This document shows, piece by piece, positions 8,701 through 17,141 of a DNA stretch of 36,053 bases. How positions within the stretch are numbered: the first letter of the stretch is position 1; every line of letters starts with the position of its first letter. Where the stretch lies: NCBI GenBank assembly GCA_900553815.1, contig USEY01000040.1, positions 1 through 36,053 of the forward strand, given 5' to 3'. A program made the position numbers and the translations under genes. This DNA comes from an uncultured Bacteroides sp. (GTDB taxonomy: Bacteria; Bacteroidota; Bacteroidia; Bacteroidales; Bacteroidaceae). The notes under the pieces are model-generated. The model saw only the letters and a list, made by a program, of their open reading frames with translations. It did not search any database and had not been told where the DNA came from.

Positions 8701-9765
8701 GATAACATTATCATTCAATGAATTCTTTCCAGGAAGCCTGCTGATATGCCGAAATTGCCTTTTCAAAGGATGATAATAACTCAATCCTCCAAAATAAGTA
8801 CCAAGCCACATTCCTCCTTGCACATCCCGGTAAATACTGCGCACCGATGTTTGTGAAAGACTCTGCGGATTGGCAGGATCACTCACATAACTTTCAAAAG
8901 AATCACTTTCACTACGATAAATACTCAATGAAGTATAGGTACCTACCCACAAACGATTCCAACTGTCGAGAGCCAGTGAACGAACATAATCAGATGGCAG
9001 ACAGGAAGTACCCGATGATGTATAATGACGCACATTACCATCACTCATATCAAAACGATACAACCCCTCACCCTCCGTTGCCACCCACAAATAAGAAGGC
9101 GGCTGCATCAAAGCAGTCAATATCATTTTCCCTTCCAGCTCCTGAAAGGGAAACTTCTCGAATGCCAACCTTCGCTTCGAATATGCATACAACCCTTTAT
9201 CCGTACCTATGTATACAACCGAGTCACAGTTAGTCAACGAATGAAAATTTCCAATGTTAGGCCCTGATATTCGAGATTCCTGGAATACTTCCTTACAAAC
9301 ATCAAACGAATACAACCTGCCCATCGACAATACAAACAAATGTAAAGAATCGATAGCAGCCACATGCGAAACAGACAACTTATGGCCCGGCTGCCTATCT
9401 ATATAGAAATTACGAAATCTGTCTGTATAAGGGTCATAACAAGAAAGACCAGCATCTGTACCAATCCATAAACGGTCGTTATGTCCGATATCCAGAGCAT
9501 AAATACAATCATTGGAAATACTAGTCGTATCGCTGTCATCATGACGGTAAACTGTAAAGTCATAGCCATTGAAACGGTTTAGTCCGTCTTGTGTGGCAAA
9601 CCACATGTTTCCCTGGCTGTCCTGTACAATATCCAATACTGTACTCTGCGAAAGCCCCTCATCCAGACCTACATGGGTAAAACGCAATTGTGAGTGAAAT
9701 TGCGCCTGCAAATCTACTGCCATCAACAATACCAACAAGCTAAGCATGTAGCACAACTTTCTCAT
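5710..9765 (-). CDS. Hybrid two-component system sensor/regulator (HTCS)
   Basis: The chosen start at 9765 gives 1351 aa with a signal peptide (MRKLCYMLSLLVLLMAV..LQAQ). An upstream in-frame ATG at 9825 would sit in the mutB terminator and upstream of the predicted promoter, so it is unlikely. Order: periplasmic two-component-regulator propeller repeats (many WIGT..GL blocks), a Y_Y_Y domain, one membrane helix (about 780-805), histidine kinase with ISHELRTP (His836), ATPase N and G boxes (NNLLSNAFKYT, DTGSGIP), an acidic linker, receiver with LTDVMMP (Asp1151), and a C-terminal AraC-type helix-turn-helix. From family knowledge such proteins bind a glycan breakdown product in the periplasm and activate the adjacent locus; here that is inferred to be an unsaturated GAG-like oligosaccharide. 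AT-rich compared with genes further right. Confidence 0.95.
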   Translation of the reverse strand: MRKLCYMLSLLVLLMAVDLQAQFHSQLRFTHVGLDEGLSQSTVLDIVQDSQGNMWFATQDGLNRFNGYDFTVYRHDDSDTTSISNDCIYALDIGHNDRLWIGTDAGLSCYDPYTDRFRNFYIDRQPGHKLSVSHVAAIDSLHLFVLSMGRLYSFDVCKEVFQESRISGPNIGNFHSLTNCDSVVYIGTDKGLYAYSKRRLAFEKFPFQELEGKMILTALMQPPSYLWVATEGEGLYRFDMSDGNVRHYTSSGTSCLPSDYVRSLALDSWNRLWVGTYTSLSIYRSESDSFESYVSDPANPQSLSQTSVRSIYRDVQGGMWLGTYFGGLSYYHPLKRQFRHISRLPGKNSLNDNVISCITEDSKNKLWIGTNGGVNVYDQSRDSFRHYTVKDGLGSNDIKSIWIDEDKQVAYIGGHVGGLSILNLSNGKIDRVASSTSSAAAQSIYAIYPKNKQELWVGTLESLQCFDKRTKTFTDCSLKVDGQPFRLSNIQMFFQDSKQRLWISGREGFYTFRVTDTGLEAVQLLPEVHELNKKEVLCVYEQDGGVFWIGTRDGLFRFAEAKREVKRYTVADGLPNNLVYGILEDSYGKLWISTDYGLSCLFPEDGSFRNYTAADGLQSNQFTSYAYYRTRSGQMYFGGVNGLTAFYPEQLSDNPYAPSVIFTELRLFNRPVRPGDKTGILKQHISHTKEITFSADQSMFSLEFVVPNYIAGNHNTFAYKLDGYDEEWYQTNTLRTVSYSNLPQGTYHFLVKAANNDGIWNEFPSSLKIVVLPVWYDTWWARLLFVLVAIGCITFVVRYFWTQKVMESRIEMERVDKERQKEMNEMKLRFFINISHELRTPLTLILAPLQDLLAKVDDRWMRRQLEHIKRNADRLLHLVNQLMDYRRAELGVFQLKVRPVYIHQVIEKNFLFYERLAQRKQIAYRFVSEVEQREILCDPDYLELIENNLLSNAFKYTGEGQSITVLLKEENGYLILQVKDTGSGIPIGKQDKIFERFYQVDSEHPGSGIGLSLVQRLVELHHGRIELDSQEGVGSTFTVFLPVDEASYSMTERAVANTEQADDSIHTTNHPDMYIVDTEEDMPEEEIVDGEKEQEERTSKKEHILVVEDNVDIRRYLSEELGLLYQVESAGNGEEALEILKRQEIDLVLTDVMMPVMDGLQLCRSIKQNMNTCHIPVIILSAKADVKEQLEGLQVGADDYIPKPFVLNVVVAKIRNLFRTRYMAIEYYSKSDEIVPEKIALNPLDEKILKQAMEIVERHLDDTDFSTDEFAREMCMSRSNLHLKMKALTGESTNEFIRKMRLNRACKLLKEGKYSVAEISVMVGFNTPSYFTISFKKYFGCLPSEYAKEGR

Positions 9766-9793
9766 AGCATATTTCTTGGTATTTTTTCTTTGG

Positions 9794-9826
9794 CGAATAT
9801 ACAATATTTTTTTATAAAGCGACAAA
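9794..9826 (-). promoter_or_regulatory. Candidate promoter of the HTCS gene
   Basis: On the minus strand TTTG (9823-9826) is followed after 21 bp by TATATTCG (9794-9801), one mismatch to TAnnTTTG. The TTTG is formed by the end of the mutB terminator T-run. Predicted initiation near 9787 gives a leader of about 20 nt to the ATG at 9765. Confidence 0.5.
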
Positions 9827-9858
9827 AAAAAGGGATAGGAAATGCTTCCTATCCCTTT
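9822..9858 (-). terminator. Terminator of the mutA-mutB operon
   Basis: Perfect 13-bp inverted repeat, arms 9829-9841 and 9846-9858 around a 4-nt loop, followed on the minus strand by eight T. It lies 27 bp past the mutB stop and separates the mut operon from the HTCS/PUL genes. Confidence 0.9.
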
Positions 9859-9884
9859 CTTAATATAATCCTTTTTAAAGAATA

Positions 9885-12032
9885 TTATTCTTCATCCATC
9901 AAGATGTCCAGAATCTGGCAAGCAGCCTTGGCAACCGGAGTACCGGGGCCGAAGATGGCAGCTACACCAGCCTTGTACAGGAAGTCATAGTCTTGTGCGG
10001 GGATTACACCACCGGCAATAACTACGATATCCTCACGACCCAGTTTCTTCAGTTCGGCAATGATTTGCGGAATCAAAGTCTTGTGACCGGCAGCCAGTGA
10101 AGATACACCCACTACGTGAACGTCGTTCTCTACAGCTTCGCGGGCAGCCTCGGCCGGAGTCTGGAACAACGGTCCCATATCTACGTCGAAACCACAGTCT
10201 GCGTAGCCTGTTGCTACAACCTTGGCACCACGGTCGTGTCCGTCCTGACCCATCTTGGCAATCATGATACGAGGCTGACGACCTTCCTTCTTGGCAAACT
10301 TCTCGCACAACTCGCAAGCACGCTTGAAGTCTGCATCGTTTTTACTTTCTGATGAATACACGCCTGAAATAGTTCTGATTATTGCTTTATAACGTCCTAC
10401 AACCTTTTCGCAAGCATAAGAGATTTCGCCCAAAGTAGCGCGAACACGAGCTGCTTCTACGGCCAGTTCCAGCAAGTTGCCTTCCTTCGTCTCTACGCAC
10501 TTGGTGATGGCGTCGAGAGCCTTCTGAACTTCTGCCTCGTTGCGGCCTTCTTTCAGACGCTTCAGGTTTTCCAGCTGTTCCTGACGAACGGCAGTATTAT
10601 CAATCTCGAGGATGTCGATAGGAGCTTCCTTCTCCAGACGATACTTGTTCACGCCGACAATAGTCTGTGCGCCGCTATCGATACGAGCCTGCGTACGTGC
10701 AGCAGCCTCTTCGATACGCATCTTAGGAATACCGGTCTCGATAGCCTTGGCCATACCGCCCAGCTTCTCGATTTCCTGAATGTGTTCCCAAGCCTTGTGA
10801 GCTATTTCGTTAGTCAGAGACTCAACATAGTAAGAACCGCCCCATGGGTCAACGTTCTTGCAGATGTTGGTTTCTTCCTGGATGTAAATCTGCGTATTAC
10901 GTGCGATACGTGCAGAGAAGTCGGTCGGCAGAGCGATAGCCTCATCGAGGGCGTTGGTGTGCAGAGACTGAGTGTGCCCCAGTGCGGCAGCCATAGCCTC
11001 GATACAAGTACGACCTACGTTGTTGAACGGGTCTTGCTCGGTCAGTGACCAACCTGAAGTCTGAGAGTGCGTACGCAAAGCCAGTGATTTCGGGTTCTTC
11101 GGGTTGAACTGCTTCACAATCTTAGCCCACAACATACGTGCGGCACGCATCTTGGCAATTTCCATGAAGTGGTTGGTACCGATAGCCCAGAAGAATGACA
11201 GACGCGGTGCGAAAGCATCGATGTCCAGTCCGGCACCTACACCGGCACGGAGGTATTCCAGACCGTCGGCCAATGTGTAAGCCAACTCAATATCTGCCGT
11301 TGCACCGGCCTCCTGCATGTGGTAGCCGGAGATAGAGATTGAATTGAACTTAGGCATGTTCTTTGAAGTATATTCGAAGATATCAGAGATAATCTTCATT
11401 GAGAACGAAGGCGGATAGATATAGGTGTTGCGCACCATGAACTCCTTCAGGATATCGTTCTGGATAGTACCAGCCATTTCCTCCAACTTGGCACCCTGCT
11501 CCAGACCGGCATTGATATAGAATGCCATGATAGGAAGAACGGCACCGTTCATAGTCATGGACACAGACATCTTGTTCAAAGGAATTCCGTCGAACAATAC
11601 CTTCATGTTCTCCAGCGAGCAGATTGATACACCTGCCTTACCAACATCACCAACCACACGTTCGTTGTCGGGGTCGTAACCACGGTGAGTAGCCAAGTCG
11701 AATGCTACCGACAGACCTTTCTGACCAGAAGCTAGGTTGCGGCGATAGAATGCGTTAGACTCTTCGGCCGTAGAGAAACCTGCATACTGACGGATAGTCC
11801 AAGGACGCAGGGTGTACATTACTGAGTACGGGCCACGCAGATAGGGAGGAATACCGGCTGCATAGTCCAGATGCTCCATACCTTCGAGGTCTTCTTTTGT
11901 ATAAACAGGCTTCACATTGATGTGTTCCGGTGTCTTCCAGTTTGCTTCGATACCGTTAGCCTTTTGCCATTCAGCACCGTTGACAGGCTGAAAATTGGCA
12001 TAAATATCTATGTTTTTAAAATCTTTTCTCAT
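9885..12032 (-). CDS. mutB: Methylmalonyl-CoA mutase large (catalytic) subunit
   Basis: 715 aa, the usual length. The N-terminal TIM barrel carries the substrate-channel stretch [17 protein letters not shown] and the highly conserved [27 protein letters not shown] region. The C-terminal B12-binding domain has the base-off cobalamin motif D-G-H-D-R-G with His599 as lower axial ligand, then [10 protein letters not shown] and AGGVIP. The enzyme interconverts succinyl-CoA and (R)-methylmalonyl-CoA with adenosylcobalamin in the cytoplasm, as part of succinate-to-propionate fermentation in Bacteroides. It lies 85 bp downstream of mutA in the same orientation and ends at a strong terminator. Confidence 0.98.
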   Translation of the reverse strand: MRKDFKNIDIYANFQPVNGAEWQKANGIEANWKTPEHINVKPVYTKEDLEGMEHLDYAAGIPPYLRGPYSVMYTLRPWTIRQYAGFSTAEESNAFYRRNLASGQKGLSVAFDLATHRGYDPDNERVVGDVGKAGVSICSLENMKVLFDGIPLNKMSVSMTMNGAVLPIMAFYINAGLEQGAKLEEMAGTIQNDILKEFMVRNTYIYPPSFSMKIISDIFEYTSKNMPKFNSISISGYHMQEAGATADIELAYTLADGLEYLRAGVGAGLDIDAFAPRLSFFWAIGTNHFMEIAKMRAARMLWAKIVKQFNPKNPKSLALRTHSQTSGWSLTEQDPFNNVGRTCIEAMAAALGHTQSLHTNALDEAIALPTDFSARIARNTQIYIQEETNICKNVDPWGGSYYVESLTNEIAHKAWEHIQEIEKLGGMAKAIETGIPKMRIEEAAARTQARIDSGAQTIVGVNKYRLEKEAPIDILEIDNTAVRQEQLENLKRLKEGRNEAEVQKALDAITKCVETKEGNLLELAVEAARVRATLGEISYACEKVVGRYKAIIRTISGVYSSESKNDADFKRACELCEKFAKKEGRQPRIMIAKMGQDGHDRGAKVVATGYADCGFDVDMGPLFQTPAEAAREAVENDVHVVGVSSLAAGHKTLIPQIIAELKKLGREDIVVIAGGVIPAQDYDFLYKAGVAAIFGPGTPVAKAACQILDILMDEE

Positions 12033-12117
12033 CTTCTTTTGATAGTTGACGAGGATTCAGTCGACAAGCCGGCAAGGTTTGTGCGCCTTGCGTCTTGTGT
12101 CCTTGTTCCCTCTTGTG

Positions 12118-13983
12118 TTAGCCTAATAATTTTGCATTGTATTCTTTCAGAGTCTCCAGCACGTTGACGCGTACATGGATGAAATTCTCAATACCGGCAG
12201 CCTTCAGCTCGTCCATGCAAGCCGGAGCGCCTGCAACGATGAACATGGCACGGCCGTTTACTGCCTTGAAAGCGGGAACAGCATATTCGGCATACTCATC
12301 ATCGCTTGAGCACAATACTACAATATCGGCCTTGGCAGCCATGGCAGCCTCAACACCTTCTTCTACGGTAGCAAAGCCCAGGTTGTCGACAACCTCGTAT
12401 CCGGCGCAAGCCAGGAAGTTGCAAGAGAACTGAGCGCGAGCCTGACGCATAGCCAGGTTACCAATAGTCAGCATGAATGCTTTCGGACGCTTGCCGCTGG
12501 TCTCGGTCTGCAAACGCAAAGCCTCGAACTCGCTGGCAGCGCGGTCAAAGTTCAGTGACTCAACATCCTTTTCGCAAGTGCTGTGTCCACCGCAGCAGCA
12601 AGCAGCTTCCAACGGACGCTTGTCGCCTGCCAGTTCGGTGAAGTTAGGATACTGGTTGGTACCCAGCAGGATTTCCTTGCGACGGGCAACAGCCTCGTGA
12701 CGAGCCTTGTTGCTGGCGTTCACTGCTTCCTGAATCTTACCAGCCTTCAATGCAGCATAGAAGCCACCCTCGGCCTCAACACCCAGGAACAAGTCCCAAG
12801 CCTGCTTGGCAATAGATACGGTCAGGTTTTCAATATAGTAAGAACCAGCAGCCGGGTCAACTACCTTGTCGAAGTGAGACTCTTCCTTCAACAGCAACTG
12901 CTGGTTGCGTGCCAAACGCTCAGAGAAGTCGTTCGGAGTTTCATAAGCCTTGTCGAAGGGAACCACCGTCATAGAGTCAACACCAGCCAGAGCAGCACTC
13001 ATGGCTTCGGTCTGTGTACGGAGCAGGTTAACGTAAGAGTCGAATACGGTGAGGTTGAAAGAAGATGTTTCGGCATGTACCTTCATCTTGGCTGCACATT
13101 TGCAGTCGCCCTCAGCCAGGTAAGTGTTCACGATGTCGGCCCACAGCATACGTCCGGCACGGAACTTGGCGATTTCGAGGAAGTAGTTGGAGCTGATACC
13201 GAAGTTGAACTTAATCTTGTTGGCAACTGTCGTGGCGGGAACGCCTGCCTCGGTCAGCTGGCTCATGTATTCGTTACCCCAAGCCAGGGCATAACCCAAT
13301 TCCTGGTAGATATAAGCACCGGCATTGTTCAGTGTCAGTGCGTTTACGTTGATGACGCGGTATTGGGGCAGAGCGGCAGTAGCTTCAATCAGCGCCTTGG
13401 CTGTTTCCACCATGTTGCCTTTTTCCTTACCCTTGGCCAGCATCTTGTTGAAGAAGTCATAGTTGATAGAGCCTTGGAGCTTGTTCAGGTCATATCCCTT
13501 CTTCTGGAAGTAGGCAACCAGCAGATTGGCAAGTTCCACTACATGGCCCTGGCAAGTCGAGAAGTTCAGTTCTACGCATTCGGCGCAGATGCCTTCGAGC
13601 AGGGTTTCGATGTATTCGGCACTCAGATCTTTGGATTTGAGGTGGAAAGAAAGCGAATCAATGCCCTTGTTCAGGATGTCCAGCGCTTTGGCGTTGGCTT
13701 CCTTGGCATCTTCTACGTTGATTTCCTGACGAACGAGCCACTCGTTGTTGTCTTTCTTAGTTCCTCTCAGGTAAGGGAACTCGCCCGGAAGTGCATCTGT
13801 TGTCTTCAGTCCTTCCAAGTCTTCCTTACGGTAGAAAGGTTTCACTTTGAATCCTTCGTTTGTTCTCCAAACGAGCTTCTTCTCAAAATCAGCACCTTTC
13901 AGGTCTGCTACGGCTTTTTCCATCCACTGTTCGGTAGAGACGGGCGAAAAGTCGGAGAAGAGTTTTTCTTTACTGTCTGCCAT
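12118..13983 (-). CDS. mutA: Methylmalonyl-CoA mutase small subunit
   Basis: 621 aa. Same overall fold as MutB (barrel plus C-terminal Rossmann domain) but it lacks the DxHxxG cobalamin-ligand motif, as expected of the non-catalytic subunit of the heterodimer. The stretch RLARNQQLLLKEESHFDKV and the following VDPAAGSYYIENLT parallel the MutB barrel. An oddity is a Cys-rich insert EAACCCGGHSTC at about residues 459-470 in the linker between the two domains. It is the first gene of the mutA-mutB operon, with a leader of about 53 nt from the predicted promoter; no cobalamin riboswitch is apparent in so short a leader. Confidence 0.97.
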   Translation of the reverse strand: MADSKEKLFSDFSPVSTEQWMEKAVADLKGADFEKKLVWRTNEGFKVKPFYRKEDLEGLKTTDALPGEFPYLRGTKKDNNEWLVRQEINVEDAKEANAKALDILNKGIDSLSFHLKSKDLSAEYIETLLEGICAECVELNFSTCQGHVVELANLLVAYFQKKGYDLNKLQGSINYDFFNKMLAKGKEKGNMVETAKALIEATAALPQYRVINVNALTLNNAGAYIYQELGYALAWGNEYMSQLTEAGVPATTVANKIKFNFGISSNYFLEIAKFRAGRMLWADIVNTYLAEGDCKCAAKMKVHAETSSFNLTVFDSYVNLLRTQTEAMSAALAGVDSMTVVPFDKAYETPNDFSERLARNQQLLLKEESHFDKVVDPAAGSYYIENLTVSIAKQAWDLFLGVEAEGGFYAALKAGKIQEAVNASNKARHEAVARRKEILLGTNQYPNFTELAGDKRPLEAACCCGGHSTCEKDVESLNFDRAASEFEALRLQTETSGKRPKAFMLTIGNLAMRQARAQFSCNFLACAGYEVVDNLGFATVEEGVEAAMAAKADIVVLCSSDDEYAEYAVPAFKAVNGRAMFIVAGAPACMDELKAAGIENFIHVRVNVLETLKEYNAKLLG

Positions 13984-14043
13984 AGTTTATTTAAATTTAA
14001 AAATAGATGAATACTATTCTTTCTTTATCGTCAAATAGACATG

Positions 14044-14051
14044 CAAATATA
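14044..14051 (-). promoter_or_regulatory. Candidate -7 box of the mutA-mutB promoter
   Basis: The minus strand reads TATATTTG, a full TAnnTTTG match, 60 bp before the mutA start. No TTTG sits at the canonical -33 position; a T-rich TTTTAG lies about 17 bp upstream. Confidence 0.6.
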
Positions 14052-14056
14052 CTGAA

Positions 14057-14070
14057 TTAGTTCTAACTAA
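14057..14070. promoter_or_regulatory. Palindrome over the mutA -33 region, candidate operator
   Basis: TTAGTTCTAACTAA: 6-bp arms around a 2-bp centre, immediately upstream of the -7 box of mutA. Its position would let a bound repressor block RNA polymerase. Regulator unknown. Confidence 0.4.
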
Positions 14071-14198
14071 AAGTTTTTTTAAGGAAAAATAGCGCGCAAA
14101 GGTCCATTGTTAGTTTCATTTGTACAGCTTTCACGGCCGCAAGTACCTATTTCAGCCTGTCAAACCTGCTTTCAGCGGAAACTCTCCGCCCTGCACCG

Positions 14199-14822
14199 CT
14201 AGCGCAGGATATAAACCTTGTGCGTGCCCCGCCCCTTGAACGTGATGCCGGCTTCGAGCATGGAATGCCAACGCTTCAGCTCGCGGGCAGCCGCATCGCG
14301 CAGCAGGCCCGTCAGGCGGCAGTAGTCGGCCACCGTCATGAAACCGTTCTTTTGCAAATATTCCCGGGCCAGTTGCAGGCGTTCCTGAGGCGAATAGAGT
14401 TGTGACGAACGGCGGAACTTATACTTAGAACGCTCCAGCCGGCAATTGCCGGCCGCTTCCCTGACGAACTCCTTGTCGGCCTTGAAGTTGATGTTGCTCA
14501 ACCTGATGCTGGACGCATTGCGCTGCCGGTCGCCCGCTTCGCCCGTCTCGCGCTCCACTCCCTCGCGCAGTGACAGCGAGGGCGAAAACACGCCCAGTCC
14601 TTCAATCTTCACCGAGCGCCCTTGTGCCACCTCGTAGGCTATCTCCTTGCTCAGCGCCGTCACCAGACCTATGATGTCGCCCGGCGTAAAGGAACTGGCA
14701 TAGCTCACCTTTTCTGCTATCGCTTTCAAGTCAGTCTGCCCCCACAACCGCATGCGTGGAAACAAGACCCGCTTACCCTCCTCGTTGGGCAAGTTCAATT
14801 CTTGCATTTCATATTCTGCCAT
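14199..14822 (-). CDS. HU/IHF-like DNA-binding protein with C-terminal helical extension
   Basis: 207 aa. About residues 1-130 resemble the HU-like domain family common in Bacteroidetes: a helical start (LKAIAEKVSYASSFTPGDIIGLVTALSKEIAYEVAQG), then beta-strands with the HU-like stretch GRSVKIEGLGVFSPSL and an Arg-rich arm. The remainder (about 140-207) looks like a small winged-helix or helix-turn-helix module (RLQLAREYLQKNGFMTVADYCRLTG..RDAAARELKRW). It probably binds DNA as a nucleoid or accessory architectural protein. It is transcribed alone; the 21-bp repeat array lies upstream. Specific target and partner unknown. Confidence 0.8.
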   Translation of the reverse strand: MAEYEMQELNLPNEEGKRVLFPRMRLWGQTDLKAIAEKVSYASSFTPGDIIGLVTALSKEIAYEVAQGRSVKIEGLGVFSPSLSLREGVERETGEAGDRQRNASSIRLSNINFKADKEFVREAAGNCRLERSKYKFRRSSQLYSPQERLQLAREYLQKNGFMTVADYCRLTGLLRDAAARELKRWHSMLEAGITFKGRGTHKVYILR

Positions 14823-15216
14823 ATCTCTTTATCTATTAGTATTGTCACATCCGTCCTAAGTCATTGCCGTTCGTTGTCCGATGTCCCGCCGTCAGCAGCC
14901 TGCCGCAAAGTGGCAAAACACCGGACAAGACTTCCCAGTCTACCGTTCGAAGTTCTATCTTGAAGCTAAAGATAGACATCTTCAGCGTAAAGATATGTAT
15001 CTTCAGCCTGAAGATAGACATCGCAAGCGTAAAGATACAGCATATATACGGCTCTTGCAAACTTTATTGCCCCAACCGACAAGAAATACACCCACTTGCC
15101 AGCCTCAATCTGTACACACTCCGCCCGACATTGCCCAGTCAAGAGGCATTGCAGCCACCTGCGGTACCTGTCACCTGCAAAAGCTTGGCGCACAAAGATT
15201 GAAGTTGTAAAAAAAA
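14823..15216. other. Intergenic region between divergent genes, no gene supported
   Basis: Overlapping short open frames exist on both strands (up to about 110 codons) but they mostly read through the 21-bp tandem repeats and show no family features. Apart from the repeat array at 14948-15038 nothing recognisable was seen, and no convincing promoter for the HU-like gene was found. Confidence 0.5.
14948..15038. repeat. 21-bp tandem repeat array with internal palindromes
   Basis: Units start at 14969 (AAGATAGACATCTTCAGCGTA minus its last base in 20 nt), 14990 and 15011, with degenerate partial units before (14948) and after (15032). Period is exactly 21 bp. Each good unit has an AAGAT..ATCTT inverted repeat, perfect in the 14990 unit (AAGATATGTATCTT), and the junction CTTCAGCCTGAAG is also palindromic. 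Because 21 is divisible by three, every frame encodes a 7-residue repeat, giving spurious ORFs. Confidence 0.8.
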
Positions 15217-15229
15217 GGAGTGAAGTTTT

Positions 15230-15260
15230 TTTGCCAACTCCTATTGATTAAGTAATTTTG
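15230..15260 (+). promoter_or_regulatory. Promoter of the AspT-like transporter gene
   Basis: TTTG (15230-15233), 19 bp, TAATTTTG (15253-15260): full match to the Bacteroides -33/-7 consensus. Predicted initiation near 15267 gives a leader of about 34 nt. AGGAGT (15217-15222) and ACTCCT (15237-15242) form an inverted repeat flanking the -33 box. Confidence 0.75.
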
Positions 15261-15300
15261 CGCCCTCAAACTTATAAAGCATACTTATTTATAAATTACT

Positions 15301-16965
15301 ATGGAATGGTTAGAAACACTGCTATGGGACCCAACTTCTGTAGCCCACATCGTCTGCCTTTACGCATTCGTCATCTCGGTGGGAGTTTTGTTGGGTAAAA
15401 TCAAAGTCTTCGGCATTTCGCTGGGGGTGACTTTCGTGCTGTTCGTTGGTATTCTGATGGGGCACTTCGGCTTCACCAGCGAAACACACATCCTGCATTT
15501 TGTCCGTGAGTTCGGACTAATATTGTTTGTCTTCTGCATTGGTCTGCAAGTCGGCCCGTCTTTCTTCTCGTCGTTCAAGAAGGGAGGTATGACGCTCAAC
15601 CTGCTGGCTGTAGGCATTGTGGCATTCAACATCATAGTAACTCTGGCCATCTATTTCATTGCCAATGGCCGGGTGGAACTGCCTATGATGATAGGTATCC
15701 TCTACGGAGCCGTGACCAATACGCCCGGTCTGGGTGCCGCTCAGGAGGCCCTGAACCAGCTGCACTACACGGGCGACCCCATCGCACTGGGTTACGCCTG
15801 CGCCTATCCGCTCGGCGTGATTGGTATCATAGGCTGTATGATAGCTCTGCGCTACATTTTCCGCATCAATCTTAAGAAAGAGGAAGACAGCATCAAAAGC
15901 CAAGAGACCGACATGCGCCACCAGCCACACATGCTCCACCTGGAGGTTCGCAACGAGTCGCTCGAAGGCAAAACCATCATTGAGGTAAAGGACTTCCTGG
16001 CCCGTCCGTTCGTATGCTCACGCATCCGCCACGATGGCCATGTCAGCATCCCCAACCAGGATACCGTCTTCCACCTGGGCGACCAGCTGTTCATTGTCTG
16101 CTCCGAAGAAGATGCAGCGGCTGTCACCGCCTTTATCGGCCCCGAAATTCAGGTAGACTGGGAAAAGCAAGACATGCCTATGGTTTCGCGCCGCATCCTG
16201 GTGACCAAATCTGAAATAAACGGCCGCAAGCTGGGAAGCATGCACTTCCGCAGCATGTATGGCGTCAACGTAACCCGCATCAACCGTTCAGGTACCGACC
16301 TCTTTGCCGACCCCAACCTGGTGCTGCAAGTGGGCGACCGCGTCATGGTGGTAGGTCAGCAAGATGCCATCGAGCGCGTGGCCAGCGTATTGGGCAATCA
16401 GCTGAAACGTCTGGATACGCCCAATATTGTCACCATCTTCGTGGGCATCTTCCTCGGCATCCTGCTGGGCAGCCTGCCGTTCGCTTTCCCCGGCATGCCT
16501 ACTCCTGTCAAGCTGGGCTTGGCCGGCGGTCCGCTGGTGGTTGCCATCCTTATCGGCCGCTTCGGACACAAACTGAAGCTCGTCACCTATACCACCATGA
16601 GTGCCAACCTGATGCTGCGCGAAATTGGTATTGTGCTATTCCTGGCCAGTGTAGGTATTGAGGCAGGTGAACACTTTGTACAGACGGTGGTCGAGGGCGA
16701 CGGTCTGCTCTACGTGGGCTACGGTTTCCTCATTACCATCATTCCGTTGCTGATAATGGGTGTCATTGCACGCCTCTATTATAAAGTAAATTATTTCACG
16801 CTGATGGGACTCATAGCCGGTAGTACTACCGACCCCCCTGCATTGGCATACGCTAACCAGGTTTCGGGTGTAGACGCTCCTTCGGTAGGCTACTCTACGG
16901 TTTACCCGTTGACCATGTTCCTACGTATCTTGGCCGGACAGATGATTTTGCTGACCATGATGTAG
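15301..16965 (+). CDS. AspT/YidE-type putative transporter with two TrkA_C (RCK_C) domains
   Basis: 554 aa inner-membrane protein. Two homologous membrane halves flank a cytoplasmic middle. The N-half has [17 protein letters not shown] (about 134-151) and the C-half [16 protein letters not shown] (about 505-520), the duplicated motif of the aspartate:alanine exchanger (AAEx, 2.A.81) family. The middle (about 205-375) holds two TrkA_C-like domains, each ending in a DQLFIV or DRVMVV type strand. Family members include the AspT antiporter and YidE/YbjL of E. coli, whose substrates are mostly unknown. A dicarboxylate or amino-acid exchange role is therefore only possible here. Single-gene transcript with its own promoter, ending at the hairpins at 17018-17133. 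Confidence 0.9.
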   Translation: MEWLETLLWDPTSVAHIVCLYAFVISVGVLLGKIKVFGISLGVTFVLFVGILMGHFGFTSETHILHFVREFGLILFVFCIGLQVGPSFFSSFKKGGMTLNLLAVGIVAFNIIVTLAIYFIANGRVELPMMIGILYGAVTNTPGLGAAQEALNQLHYTGDPIALGYACAYPLGVIGIIGCMIALRYIFRINLKKEEDSIKSQETDMRHQPHMLHLEVRNESLEGKTIIEVKDFLARPFVCSRIRHDGHVSIPNQDTVFHLGDQLFIVCSEEDAAAVTAFIGPEIQVDWEKQDMPMVSRRILVTKSEINGRKLGSMHFRSMYGVNVTRINRSGTDLFADPNLVLQVGDRVMVVGQQDAIERVASVLGNQLKRLDTPNIVTIFVGIFLGILLGSLPFAFPGMPTPVKLGLAGGPLVVAILIGRFGHKLKLVTYTTMSANLMLREIGIVLFLASVGIEAGEHFVQTVVEGDGLLYVGYGFLITIIPLLIMGVIARLYYKVNYFTLMGLIAGSTTDPPALAYANQVSGVDAPSVGYSTVYPLTMFLRILAGQMILLTMM

Positions 16966-17017
16966 TAGCATAAAGGCTCGGAGAGAGCTTTCTCTCCTAC
17001 CCTTCCTACCAAGACAA

Positions 17018-17070
17018 GCTGCGGGCACGACAGGCGGAAAGTCACTTTCCATACCAGTCGTGCCCGCAGC
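17018..17070. terminator. Long hairpin downstream of the transporter gene
   Basis: Perfect 14-bp arms GCTGCGGGCACGAC (17018-17031) and its complement (17057-17070), enclosing a second hairpin GGAAAGTCACTTTCC (17036-17050). There is no T-run on either side, so it may protect the 3' end or assist the next hairpin rather than terminate alone. Confidence 0.6.
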
Positions 17071-17092
17071 ACATATATACTTCTTATATGTC

Positions 17093-17135
17093 AAAAGGTC
17101 GTGCCAGAGAGAACATCTTCGGCACGACCTTTTTC
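17093..17135. terminator. Bidirectional terminator between convergent genes
   Basis: Arms AAAAGGTCGTGCC (17093-17105) and GGCACGACCTTTT (17121-17133) pair over 13 bp with a 15-nt loop and are flanked by T-runs on both strands. It serves the transporter gene (plus) and the cytidylate-kinase-like gene (minus), which ends 7 bp away. Confidence 0.85.
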
Positions 17136-17141
17136 AATCTG

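Noticed and set aside
12583..14010. 475-codon plus-strand ORF opposite mutA
   Set aside because: Frame opened by the codon bias of mutA on the other strand; composition is Cys/Val/Gln-rich with no recognisable domain.
13984..14043. Possible cobalamin riboswitch before mutA
   Set aside because: The leader from the predicted start is only about 53 nt and AT-rich, too short for the B12 aptamer.
14955..15045. CRISPR-like array
   Set aside because: The units are contiguous 21-bp tandem repeats without unique spacers, and no cas genes are nearby.
14881..15210. Short ORFs with heptapeptide repeats in the HU/transporter intergenic region
   Set aside because: They arise from the 21-bp tandem repeats, which keep all frames open; no start signals or conserved features.
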